A DNA stretch of 64,000 nt from Paraburkholderia sp. BCC1884 (lineage in GTDB: Bacteria; Pseudomonadota; Gammaproteobacteria; Burkholderiales; Burkholderiaceae), in assembly GCF_900996225.1 (NCBI RefSeq), contig NZ_CAAJGL010000112.1, forward strand, positions 310,001-374,000, given 5' to 3'. The notes under the pieces were generated by a model. The model was not told the origin of the DNA. It saw only the letters and a program-made list of their open reading frames with translations, and searched no databases. Below, piece after piece: positions 17,217 through 26,467 of the stretch (its first letter is position 1; every line of letters starts with the position of its first letter). Position numbers and translations under genes: made by a program.

Positions 17217-17651
17217 ATGTTCAGACACGTTCTGGTTCCGACCGACGGTTCCGACCTGTCGCGCAAGGCGATCAACGGCGCGATCGATCTCGCGCAGGCC
17301 GTCGGCGCGCGCATCACGGCCTATGCCTGCCTGCCGCAATATCCGTACTCGCCGTTTTCCGACGTGGTGGTCGAGCCGCCGTCCGAGTTTCTGCAGCGCA
17401 GTGAACGCGAAGCGCGCGTGCATCTGCGCGACATCGAGATGGCGGCGCACCGCGTCGGTGTCGAGGTGGTGAGCCGCACCAGCGTGCATCCGGCGCCGTA
17501 TCTCGGCATCATCGAAGCGGCGGAGCAGGGTGGCTGCGACGTCATCTTCATGGCCTCGCACGGGCGGCGCGGTCTCGGCAGCCTGCTGATCGGCAGCGAA
17601 ACGCAGCGCGTGCTCACGCATACGAAGATTCCGGTAATCGTGTATCGCTGA
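17217..17651 (+). CDS. Universal stress protein, UspA family
   Basis: A 144-residue single Usp domain with the ATP-binding motif G-x2-G-x9-G-S (HGRRGLGSLLIGSET), so it is of the nucleotide-binding class. The strand-1 sequence FRHVLVPTDGSDLSRKAI is typical. The ATG at 17217 is preferred because GGGAGG lies just before it; an ATG at 17193 lies upstream in frame without a signal. Role: stress survival, mechanism unknown for most members. Confidence 0.92.
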   Translation: MFRHVLVPTDGSDLSRKAINGAIDLAQAVGARITAYACLPQYPYSPFSDVVVEPPSEFLQRSEREARVHLRDIEMAAHRVGVEVVSRTSVHPAPYLGIIEAAEQGGCDVIFMASHGRRGLGSLLIGSETQRVLTHTKIPVIVYR

Positions 17652-17687
17652 CTGAGGCGTCACGACTCGCGCGTCCGTCAGCGGCAT

Positions 17688-17717
17688 AAAAAACGCGCCG
17701 GCGACAAGGCCGGCACG
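17688..17717 (-). terminator. Intrinsic terminator on the aceA strand
   Basis: On the minus strand GCCGGC/GCCGGC pair around CTTGTC, extended by CG/CG past one mismatch, then a T6 run. It lies 209 nt past the aceA stop. A second hairpin, GCGGCTC/GAGCCGC (17845-17865), is closer to aceA but has no U-tract. Confidence 0.7.
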
Positions 17718-17925
17718 TCCCGTACTCGCCGCACGATTCCGCTGTGCTGGCTTTATCTGCGCTGCAGCCCTTTCTCCCAGATTCCGGCCTTCGGGGCGAC
17801 GAACTTGACCGCCGACGCCCCGAAGACCCGACCTCCCTGTGACGGCGGCTCTCTGACGGAGCCGCTTGATCGTCTGTCTGCCTTGCCGTTCCCGCGATCA
17901 GGCCGCGGGGTCGGTGTCGATACGC

Positions 17926-19233
<1,308 letters not shown>

Positions 19234-19694
19234 GGTGTGCTCCTTATTTGCCTGTAATGGATGGGTGACTATCTGCCTTCTGCGAAGCGGTTGGCCCGGT
19301 TGGACGTTTCGTTTTCGTGAAGTCTTATAGAAGAGTCTAGGCAAATCGACGGCGCTGCAATAGCCGTCGCGAAGCGTTTTTGTGATATTTATATTTGTTT
19401 TAAATCAATGGCTTGTAATTGACGTTTCGCATTAAGAAACGATTTTTTCCATCTTGCAATAGGCTGTCTTGTGCTGTGCAGCACGATTTTTTACGACGCA
19501 AAAAAATTTTCCACATCGTGAAATTTAGACCGTGCCTGGAGTCGGGACGAAAAAAAACCGGCGCCTGAGCACCGGTTTCTTTCGACTCAGGGACGGCGCG
19601 GGGCCATCCTGGTCTTTTTCTAGCTGACTGCGAGTACTTCGTGAGCGCTGCAACCGGTCTTGCGACCCGAAGCAGCCTACGCTCACTTCAGCAA
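19234..19694. other. AT-rich control region of aceA and 3' region of the helicase gene
   Basis: 461 bp without a gene. The part nearest aceA (about 19330-19500) is much more AT-rich than the surroundings and holds small inverted repeats CGTTTC/GAAACG and GTGCTG/CAGCAC; candidate -10 boxes facing aceA are TATAAG (near 19327) and TATAAA (near 19393), neither with a clear -35. The far part holds the helicase terminator. Confidence 0.5.
19549..19582 (-). terminator. Intrinsic terminator of the DEAD-box helicase gene
   Basis: On the minus strand AAACCGG pairs with CCGGTTT around a 10-nt loop, followed by a T8 run. Confidence 0.85.
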
Positions 19695-21359
19695 TTAGCT
19701 GCCGCGACGCGCCGTACGCGGGCCGTCGCTGCGGCGCGCGCCGTAGCCGCCGTCACGCGAACCGCCGAAGCCTTCGCGCGAACCACCGTCACGCGAACCG
19801 CCGAAGCCTTCACGCGAACCACCGTCACGCGAACCGCTGCCAGCGGACTTGCCGGCCCAGCCGCCACCACTGCCGCTGCGCGAACCGCCGCCGTTGCCGG
19901 CCGGCTTGCCAGCGCCACTGCCGCTACCAAAGCGACGACCAGCACCGCCACCGTTGCCACCGCCCGGACGGCCACGGCCGCCAAAGCCAGGACGGCCGCC
20001 GTTGCCCGACGGAGCCGACTTGCGCGGCTCGAAGCCTGCGACGACATTGACCGGCAGCGGGGTGCGCACGAAGCGCTCGATGCGCTTCAGCGCGCCTTGT
20101 TCAGCGTGGTGCACGAGGCTCACTGCAATACCCGAGCGGCCAGCACGGCCGGTACGGCCGATACGGTGCACGTAGTCTTCAGCGAACTTCGGCAGATCGT
20201 AGTTGAACACGTGCGTGATGCCCGGGATGTCGATACCGCGAGCGGCGACGTCCGTTGCGACCAGCACGCGAACGCGACGCTCGCGCAGTGCCTTGATGGT
20301 GCGGTTACGCGCGCCTTGCGGCAGATCGCCGTGCAGAGCTGCCGATTCGAAACCGGCGTCGGCCAGACGGCCAGCCAGTTGGTCAGCGTCCATCTTGGTG
20401 GCCGTGAAGACGATAGCCTGATCGAGGCCTTCGTCGCGCAGCAGGTGGTCGAGCAGACGATCCTTGTGATCGCGGTCGTCCACGTAGTGAACCGTTTGCG
20501 AGATGTTGGTACGTTGTTCGAGGCGTTGAACGATCTCGATACGCTCCGGATCCTTCAGCAGGCGGCCGGTCAGCGAACCGATCTTGCCGTCGAGCGTGGC
20601 CGAGAACAACATCGTCTGACGCGTAGCCGGCGTAGCGGCAACGATCGTTTCGATGTCTTCGATGAAGCCCATGTCGAGCATGCGGTCGGCTTCGTCGAGC
20701 ACCAGAATCTGCAGTTGCGACAGATCGATACGGCCGCGTTCCAGATGGTCGATCAGACGACCCGGCGTAGCAACCAGGATTTCCGGGTTCTTCGCCAGCA
20801 GCATCAGCTGTTGACCGTATGCGACGCCGCCCAGAATGCTGACGGTGCGCAGACGCTTCAGGTGCTTGCCGTACGTGGAGGCAGCGGTGGTGACCTGCAT
20901 CGCGAGTTCGCGGGTCGGCGTCAGAACCAGCATGGTCGGACGTGCAACCGGTTGCGGACGACGCGTGGTGCGAGCGCCGTCGGCCGGGCGCGGCTCACGC
21001 GGCTGGCTGGCTTGCGACTTTTGCAGTTGCGAGAAACGCTCGATAGCCGGCAGCATGAACGCGGCGGTCTTGCCCGAACCGGTCGGGCTCGAGACCATCA
21101 GATCGCGACCGGCGATACCGGCGGGGATGGCGCGTTGTTGAACCGGCGTGGGGTTTTGATAACCGGCGGCGGTCAGCGCGGAGACGACATCCGCGGAGAG
21201 ACCCAGCGACGCGAACGTCGGGCCGGTCGGCGCAGCGGCTTCAGCGACAACGGCTTCCGGAGCGGCAGCAACGGCTGCAGCTTGTTCGGGAGCGTCGGCG
21301 AAACCGAGGGCTTGATCGGCGATGGCGTTCAGCGGGCTATTGGTATTGCTCGAAGTCAT
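19695..21359 (-). CDS. DEAD-box ATP-dependent RNA helicase (RhlE type)
   Basis: A 554-residue SF2 helicase. After an Ala-rich N-terminal stretch (about 45 residues) come the Q motif (FASLGL ... NPTPVQQRAIP), motif I SPTGSGKT, motif II LVLDEADRMLDMGF, motif III FSATLD and motif VI HRIGRTGRAG, then a C-terminal tail of about 120 residues made of Gly, Arg, Ser and Asp with GGSRDGGSREGF repeats. This tail is typical of RhlE-like helicases involved in rRNA maturation and RNA decay at low temperature. The start at 21359 follows AAGGAT; the frame upstream to 21389 is not supported. A leader region of about 400 bp separates it from the ACBP gene. Confidence 0.93.
   Translation of the reverse strand: MTSSNTNSPLNAIADQALGFADAPEQAAAVAAAPEAVVAEAAAPTGPTFASLGLSADVVSALTAAGYQNPTPVQQRAIPAGIAGRDLMVSSPTGSGKTAAFMLPAIERFSQLQKSQASQPREPRPADGARTTRRPQPVARPTMLVLTPTRELAMQVTTAASTYGKHLKRLRTVSILGGVAYGQQLMLLAKNPEILVATPGRLIDHLERGRIDLSQLQILVLDEADRMLDMGFIEDIETIVAATPATRQTMLFSATLDGKIGSLTGRLLKDPERIEIVQRLEQRTNISQTVHYVDDRDHKDRLLDHLLRDEGLDQAIVFTATKMDADQLAGRLADAGFESAALHGDLPQGARNRTIKALRERRVRVLVATDVAARGIDIPGITHVFNYDLPKFAEDYVHRIGRTGRAGRSGIAVSLVHHAEQGALKRIERFVRTPLPVNVVAGFEPRKSAPSGNGGRPGFGGRGRPGGGNGGGAGRRFGSGSGAGKPAGNGGGSRSGSGGGWAGKSAGSGSRDGGSREGFGGSRDGGSREGFGGSRDGGYGARRSDGPRTARRGS
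19756..19827 (-). repeat. 36-bp direct repeat (2 copies) in the helicase tail
   Basis: Two 36-bp units at 19756-19791 and 19792-19827, differing at one base, encode the 12-residue repeat of the Gly/Arg/Ser tail. In-frame gain or loss of units would leave the helicase core intact. Confidence 0.85.
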
Positions 21360-21764
21360 GAGAATCCTTGGTAAATCCTTGGTACACACGGAATTAAAAC
21401 GTCGGCGCCAATCGGCATACCCAAGTCGTCGGATTCAGCGAGCAAAGAAGCAGCGAGCAAATCGAAAAACGGGGGCAGCTCGCGACAATGAAGGCGAGCT
21501 TTTCGTTAGAAGCTGTATCGGATGCGACATGCCAACACGGCGTGCCGCCAGCCTGGGACATGATCGCCCGTAGGGGGCTAGGCAGGAGGGGACAGGTTCT
21601 AAACTGGATTGGAGCTAAACGCTACGAGGCGCTGCGCCGCAAAGGCCGCTAGAGGAAAGCCGGGCAAAGCAGTGAAGCGCAGGCAGCATTGTATAGGGTT
21701 TTGTTGCACTGCGCCACCATTAGGACATTTCCTATTCGGAAAAGTCCTAATTATCGAAGCGGGA
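21360..21764. other. Intergenic leader region upstream of the helicase gene
   Basis: 405 bp between the ACBP stop and the helicase start, both on the minus strand. A TACAAT facing the helicase lies near 21692, without a convincing -35. A TTGCACTGCG element sits beside it. The strongest structure is the hairpin at 21719-21751. No open frame here has coding features. Confidence 0.5.
21719..21751. other. 14-bp imperfect palindrome downstream of the ACBP gene
   Basis: ATTAGGACATTTCC (21719-21732) and GGAAAAGTCCTAAT (21738-21751) pair with one mismatch around TATTC. There is no U-tract on either strand, and the element is AT-rich against its surroundings. It may be a protein-binding site, an RNA 3' end structure or a small dispersed repeat. 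Confidence 0.6.
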
Positions 21765-22034
21765 TCAGGCCGAGGCGCCGCTCCTGAGCGATTCGACCAG
21801 ATCGACGTATTGCTGCTTGGCGGCGTCCTGCGCGGTGCCCTTGAGCGCGGCCCACGCGTCGTACTTGTATTTGCCGACGATGTCGGTGAAGCCTGGCTTG
21901 TCGCCCGTGACATCGCCTTCGCTGGCCTGCTTGAAGAGGGCGTAGAGACGCAGCAGGGTCAGGTTGCCCGGACGCTCCGGCAGTTGCTTGACGTCTTCCT
22001 GGGCTTGGGCGAATTGGCTATTGATGTCGGTCAT
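21765..22034 (-). CDS. Acyl-CoA-binding protein
   Basis: An 89-residue protein of the ACBP family, which binds medium- and long-chain acyl-CoA in a four-helix bundle in the cytosol. The conserved core is seen in LLRLYALFKQASEGDV, then KPGFTDIVGKYKYDAWAALKG, with the Lys, Tyr and Trp residues that contact the CoA moiety. Its length matches the eukaryotic proteins. ACBPs are common in eukaryotes and patchy in bacteria but regular in Burkholderiaceae. It stands alone on the minus strand, divergent from tsaB. Confidence 0.9.
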   Translation of the reverse strand: MTDINSQFAQAQEDVKQLPERPGNLTLLRLYALFKQASEGDVTGDKPGFTDIVGKYKYDAWAALKGTAQDAAKQQYVDLVESLRSGASA

Positions 22035-22244
22035 GGTCGTGGTGCCCGCCGGGCGGGATCGGGTTGAAGTCGGCCGACGATCATAGCAACTGAGCGGCGC
22101 GGCCGGACCGAGGGCTCCTTCCAAACCGCGCCGTCGACCCAGGCGAATCCAACGCGCTGCTTCCAAACCGTGACCGTCAGTCCGCGGGAATCCAACGCGG
22201 TCCAAACCACATGGGCGCGCGCCGCGCCGATTACAATACGGTCC

Positions 22245-23060
22245 ATGACTCAAACTGTGCTCCTTGCCCTTGATACCTCGACCGAATTCTGCTCGGTGGC
22301 GCTGCTGTCCATCGGCAGCGGCACCGCTCCCCAGCTCTGGGTCCGCCACGAGCAAACCGGTGCGGTTTCCAGCACGCGCCTGCTCCCCGCAATCCGCGAA
22401 CTTTTCGACGAAGCCGGCCTGAAACTGGCCGACTGCGACGCGATCGCCTTTGGCTCCGGACCCGGCTCGTTTACCGGTTTGCGTACGGCTACCGGCGTCG
22501 CGCAGGGACTCGCGTTCGGGTTGAATTTGCCGGTGGTGCCGGTCAGCACCTTGCTGGCCTGCGCCGAAAGTGCACGCTTGCGCGATCCGTCGGCGACGCG
22601 CGTGCTCGCCGCGCTCGACGCGCGCATGGACGAAGTCTATTGGGCCGACTACGCCTGGGACGACGCTCAGGGCGAGTGGCGCACCGTGCAGGCGGCGTCG
22701 CTCGATGCGCCGGAGCGCGTGGTGTTGCCGGAGGTGCCGTTCACGCTGGTGGGCAACGCCGCGGCGGCTTTTGGCGCGCGATTGCCGGCTGTCGCCGCCG
22801 CACGCGTGGTCGATGGCGAAGCGTTGCCGCATGCCGGAGCGCTGGTCCACGCGGCGTTGCGCGCGCTTCGTGCCGGCCGCACGGTGCCGGCCGATCAGGC
22901 GGCGCCGGAATACATCCGCAACAAGGTCGCGCAAACCACGGTGGAGCGCGTCGCCGAGAAAGCAGAAAAAGCCGCCAAGGCGGCTAAAGCTGCCGACGAG
23001 GCCGCTCAAATCGCCAATAGTGGAGCGCAAAACGCACCGCACGGAGAGCACCGGCAATGA
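22245..23060 (+). CDS. tsaB: tRNA threonylcarbamoyladenosine biosynthesis protein TsaB
   Basis: A 271-residue ASKHA-fold protein, the scaffold partner of TsaD in the TsaBDE complex that makes t6A37 in ANN-decoding tRNAs. The N-terminal block LLALDTSTEFCSVAL and the glycine-rich block GSGPGSFTGLRTATG are diagnostic. The C-terminal 40 residues are Ala/Lys-rich (AEKAEKAAKAAKAADEAAQ) and unlike the family core. The start at 22245 is set by the family N-terminus. Its stop overlaps the rimI start (ATGA at 23057-23060), an arrangement shared by many proteobacteria. Confidence 0.95.
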   Translation: MTQTVLLALDTSTEFCSVALLSIGSGTAPQLWVRHEQTGAVSSTRLLPAIRELFDEAGLKLADCDAIAFGSGPGSFTGLRTATGVAQGLAFGLNLPVVPVSTLLACAESARLRDPSATRVLAALDARMDEVYWADYAWDDAQGEWRTVQAASLDAPERVVLPEVPFTLVGNAAAAFGARLPAVAAARVVDGEALPHAGALVHAALRALRAGRTVPADQAAPEYIRNKVAQTTVERVAEKAEKAAKAAKAADEAAQIANSGAQNAPHGEHRQ

Positions 23061-23551
23061 GTGGCGTGTTGCTAGCCGACCGCTACATATCGCCGATGAC
23101 CGAAGGCGATCTGGACGAGGTCGCCGCCGTCGAGAAAATCGCCTATGAATTTCCGTGGAGCCGGGGCAACTTCGGCGACTCGCTGCGCAACGGCTATTTC
23201 GGCATCTGCCTGCGGCATGTCACGGGCACGCTGATCGGTTATTGCGTGCTGATGCCGGTGGTCGACGAAATGCATCTGCTCAATCTGTGCGTGACGCCGG
23301 CCGCGCAGGGCGCCGGCGCCGGGCTCGCGCTGCTGCGCGAAGCGGTGCGCATGACCCGCGCCGAAAAGCTCGAGGGGCTGCTGCTCGAAGTGCGGCCGTC
23401 GAATCATCGGGCGATCCGGCTTTATGAACGCTTCGGCTTTGCTTCGATCGGCCGGCGCAAAAATTATTATCCGGCGCGGCATCGCAGCCGGGAGGACGCC
23501 ATCGTGATGCGTTTCTCGTTTGCCACGGAGGGCGCAGATGGCGCTGCATGA
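23057..23551 (+). CDS. rimI: Ribosomal protein S18 alanine N-acetyltransferase
   Basis: A 164-residue GNAT enzyme that acetylates the N-terminal alanine of ribosomal protein S18. Acetyl-CoA-binding block LLNLCVTPAAQGAGAGLALL and the C-terminal RimI block EVRPSNHRAIRLYERFGFA with RRKNYYPA are clear. It overlaps tsaB by 4 nt upstream and the glycosylase gene by 14 nt downstream, so the three are translationally coupled. Confidence 0.94.
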   Translation: MSGVLLADRYISPMTEGDLDEVAAVEKIAYEFPWSRGNFGDSLRNGYFGICLRHVTGTLIGYCVLMPVVDEMHLLNLCVTPAAQGAGAGLALLREAVRMTRAEKLEGLLLEVRPSNHRAIRLYERFGFASIGRRKNYYPARHRSREDAIVMRFSFATEGADGAA

Positions 23552-24524
23552 ATCGGTATTGGAAGAGTTTGGACTCACCCCGTTGTGGGTGCGTCGCGGT
23601 ATGGCTGCCGCACAGGAACCGGCCGTTGAAGCGCAAGCCGGAACCGACGCCGGGCAGGGCACGCAGCGCGACGATGGGCGCGGCGCAGCGCAGACGTTGC
23701 CTTCCGTTCCAGTAGAACGGGATGGCGTGCAACCAGTCGTGCGTGCGAACGAGCCGCAACCGCAACCGCAACCGCAACCGCAACCGCAACCGCAACCGCA
23801 ATCTCGCGTCCCCCGGCAACCCGCTTCCGACGCATCGCCACCCGAGGACGATTTCGCATGGTTCGACGATCTGCCCGCCCACCCGCCCGGACAGGCGACT
23901 GCTGAAGCGCGTCGGGAAGCGCCTGCGGCGCCTGCCATCCACACACTCGATTGGGACGCGTTGAGCCAGCGCGTCGCTGCCTGCGAAAGCTGCCGCCTTT
24001 GCGAAAAGCGCGCCAACACGGTGTTCGGCGTCGGCGATCGGGAGGCCGACTGGATGCTGATCGGCGAGGCGCCCGGTGAAAACGAGGACCGGCTGGGCGA
24101 GCCGTTCGTCGGCCAGGCCGGCAAGCTGCTCGACAACATGCTGCGTTCGCTCACGCTCGCGCGCGACACCAACGTCTACATCGCGAACGTGATCAAGTGC
24201 CGGCCGCCCGGCAACCGCAATCCCGAAGCGGACGAAGTCGCGCGCTGCGAACCTTATCTGCAACGTCAGGTGGGACTGGTCAAACCGAAGCTGATCGTCG
24301 CGTTGGGCCGCTTTGCCGCGCAAAGTCTGCTGAAGACCGACGCCAGCATTTCGTCGCTGCGTGGCCGCGTGCATGGATACGAAGGCGTGCCGGTGATCGT
24401 CACTTATCATCCGGCGTACCTGCTGCGCAGTCTGCCCGACAAGGCCAAGGCTTGGGCCGACCTATGCCTTGCGCGCGACACGTGGCGCGCGGCTGACAAC
24501 GCGCCGTCGAGCGCGTCGCAGTGA
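23538..24524 (+). CDS. Uracil-DNA glycosylase, family 4/5 (Fe-S type)
   Basis: A 328-residue protein whose C-terminal 200 residues are a family 4 uracil-DNA glycosylase, which removes uracil from DNA to start base-excision repair. Motif 1 is GEAPGENEDRLGEPFVGQAG and the C-terminal motif HPAYLLR is present. Four cysteines for a 4Fe-4S cluster are in CESCRLCEKR, NVIKCRPPG and RCEPYL. The first 130 residues are a low-complexity extension with an 8-copy (Pro-Gln) run and WFDDLPAHPPG; Burkholderiaceae members often carry such a linker. The start overlaps rimI and the stop overlaps the next gene. Confidence 0.92.
   Translation: MALHESVLEEFGLTPLWVRRGMAAAQEPAVEAQAGTDAGQGTQRDDGRGAAQTLPSVPVERDGVQPVVRANEPQPQPQPQPQPQPQPQSRVPRQPASDASPPEDDFAWFDDLPAHPPGQATAEARREAPAAPAIHTLDWDALSQRVAACESCRLCEKRANTVFGVGDREADWMLIGEAPGENEDRLGEPFVGQAGKLLDNMLRSLTLARDTNVYIANVIKCRPPGNRNPEADEVARCEPYLQRQVGLVKPKLIVALGRFAAQSLLKTDASISSLRGRVHGYEGVPVIVTYHPAYLLRSLPDKAKAWADLCLARDTWRAADNAPSSASQ
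23754..23801 (+). repeat. Hexanucleotide repeat (CCGCAA)8
   Basis: Eight exact copies of CCGCAA encode the Pro-Gln run in the linker of the glycosylase. The unit is a multiple of 3, so copy-number change by slippage lengthens or shortens the linker without a frameshift. Confidence 0.95.
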
Positions 24525-25525
24525 TGGCTGCGGATGCGCCGGCGGCGCGTCCCGTTTTCATGCGCGCTGCGCATGGGGAAGTGCTCGATACGCTGCTCGA
24601 CACATTGCGCGACCCCGCGGTGCGTGATCTCGCGTGGCTGCTGCTGAGCGCCGACCTGTTGCGTGCGCAACCGCCTGTGGGCATCCTGGCGACTCCCTTC
24701 GACACGCCCCACGCGTTCCACGCGACCGTCGACTGGCTACGGGCGCTCGATGCCGCTCCCGAGCCGTTACATCGCAACCTCGCTGAACCACGCATCACGC
24801 GACTCGGTCGCTATGCCGAGCGGCTGCTTGGCTGGTTTCTGGAGAATGGACCCGGCGCGCGCCTGATCGCCGCGGGTGTGCCGCTGCGGCGCGACGGCGT
24901 CACGCTCGGTGAGTGCGATTTTCTGCTGCGCACGCAAGCGGGCGAGCGGCTTCATTGGGAACTCGCCGTGAAGTGCTATCTGCACGCCGGCGACTCGCGT
25001 GCGCAACTGGCGGACTACGTCGGCCCAAACCTGAAAGACCGCTTCGACCTCAAGCTCGCGCATGTGCTGAATCATCAGTTGCCGTTGAGTGCGCGCGAGG
25101 AGTTTGCTTCGGTCGGCCATGCGGGGCCGTGGACGCCGCAAATGTTCATCAAAGGCTGGCTGTTCTGCCGGCATGGCGAGACGCCGGTCGACCCCGACGC
25201 ACTCGACCCAGCGCATGGATGCGGCTGGTGGGTGACGCGCAGCGATTGGCCGGCTTTTAGCGCGACGCATGCGCGATGCTGGCGGCCACTGCCGAGGCTG
25301 GAATGGCTCGCGCCGAGGCGCTATGAGCGTGGCGTGACGCCGCCCGAGGAAGCGTTTTTTATCGATGCCGGCACGCTTGCCGCGCAACTATCGCAGCAGC
25401 ATGGTCCGTCGATGGTTGCCGCATTCGTCGAGGACAGTACTGGCAATCTGATCGAGCGCTCGCGCGGTTTCATCGTGCCGGACGAGTGGCCGGAACTGGC
25501 ACGGGACTACGCACGTCGCGCCTGA
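24524..25525 (+). CDS. DUF1853-family protein, possible PD-(D/E)xK-type fold
   Basis: A 333-residue cytoplasmic protein recognised as DUF1853 from the blocks RLGRYAERLLGWFLENG, LGECDFLLR, HWELAVKCYL and GPNLKDRFDLKLAHVL. Its function is not established. The spacing of Asp132 (ECDFLL), Glu146 and Lys150 (WELAVK) after a conserved helix resembles the D...E...K arrangement of PD-(D/E)xK nucleases; this is my inference and needs a fold comparison. The ATG shares one base with the glycosylase stop (TGATG), so the protein is probably made together with that DNA-repair enzyme. A GTG three bases earlier is an alternative start. Confidence 0.8.
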   Translation: MAADAPAARPVFMRAAHGEVLDTLLDTLRDPAVRDLAWLLLSADLLRAQPPVGILATPFDTPHAFHATVDWLRALDAAPEPLHRNLAEPRITRLGRYAERLLGWFLENGPGARLIAAGVPLRRDGVTLGECDFLLRTQAGERLHWELAVKCYLHAGDSRAQLADYVGPNLKDRFDLKLAHVLNHQLPLSAREEFASVGHAGPWTPQMFIKGWLFCRHGETPVDPDALDPAHGCGWWVTRSDWPAFSATHARCWRPLPRLEWLAPRRYERGVTPPEEAFFIDAGTLAAQLSQQHGPSMVAAFVEDSTGNLIERSRGFIVPDEWPELARDYARRA

Positions 25526-25580
25526 CGGGCAGCGATCGACTGCGTCCCGCGAACCATGCGTACGACGCAGCCCAGCAGCC

Positions 25581-26387
25581 TCACCACCACCGATAAAAAT
25601 GATGCACCGGCCCGACGCCGTGACCGACCGCGAGCCGGTCGCTCGCCTGTAGCGCGCCGGTCAGATAAACCTTCGCGTCCGCAACCGCGCTTGCCAGATC
25701 GCCACGCTGCGGAATCAGCGCCGCAATCGCCGACGACAGCGTGCAGCCGGTCCCATGGGTATTCTTCACCGGCACGCGCGGACCGCCCAGGCGCAATGTG
25801 CCGCTGTCCTGCACGAGCCAATCCGGGCTGTCCGCCGCGCTCAGATGGCCGCCCTTCATCAGCACCGCACGCGCGCCGAGCGCGCGCAGCGCTTCGCCTT
25901 GCTCGACCATTCCGGCCTCATCCGTCGCAGCTTCCACACCGAGTAGCGCGGCGGCTTCCGGCAGATTAGGCGTCAGCAGATCGGCCAGCGGCAGCAATTC
26001 GTCACGCACCGCCGCGACCGCATCGGGTAGCAGCAGCGCGTGATTGCTCTTCGAAATCATCACCGTGTCGAGCACGATGTGTCCCGGCCTGTGGCGACGC
26101 AGCGCTTCGGCCACCGCGCGTGCGATCGGCGCGTTGGCCAGCATGCCGATTTTCACGGCGTCGATGCGGATGTCATCGAACACCGCATCGAGCTGCGCCG
26201 TAATGAAACCAGGGTCCGGTGCGTGAATCGCGGTGACGCCGCGCGTGTTCTGTGCGGTCAGCGCGGTGATCACGCTTGCGCCGTAAGCGCCGAGCGCCGA
26301 AAAAGCCTTCAGATCGGCCTGAATGCCAGCACCGCCGCCGGAATCGGAACCGGCGATCGTCAGCACATTGGGAATCGGTTGAGTCAT
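25581..26387 (-). CDS. thiD: Hydroxymethylpyrimidine/phosphomethylpyrimidine kinase
   Basis: A 268-residue ribokinase-fold enzyme that phosphorylates HMP and HMP-P to HMP-PP in thiamine biosynthesis. The diagnostic N-terminal block is IAGSDSGGGAGIQADLKAF and the anion-hole/catalytic block is HGTGCTLSSAIAA. Length is normal. No TPP riboswitch or other thi gene is in the neighbourhood. It is convergent with the DUF1853 gene. The ATG at 26387 lacks a strong ribosome-binding site; the long frame upstream overlaps the transporter region and is spurious. Confidence 0.95.
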   Translation of the reverse strand: MTQPIPNVLTIAGSDSGGGAGIQADLKAFSALGAYGASVITALTAQNTRGVTAIHAPDPGFITAQLDAVFDDIRIDAVKIGMLANAPIARAVAEALRRHRPGHIVLDTVMISKSNHALLLPDAVAAVRDELLPLADLLTPNLPEAAALLGVEAATDEAGMVEQGEALRALGARAVLMKGGHLSAADSPDWLVQDSGTLRLGGPRVPVKNTHGTGCTLSSAIAALIPQRGDLASAVADAKVYLTGALQASDRLAVGHGVGPVHHFYRWW

Positions 26388-26467
26388 GGCAAAGCGAGGA
26401 AGAAGGATGACGCGAGGATGACGCGAGGATGACACGGGCCCGCTCGCGAGAGCCGGCCCGCTGCGGG

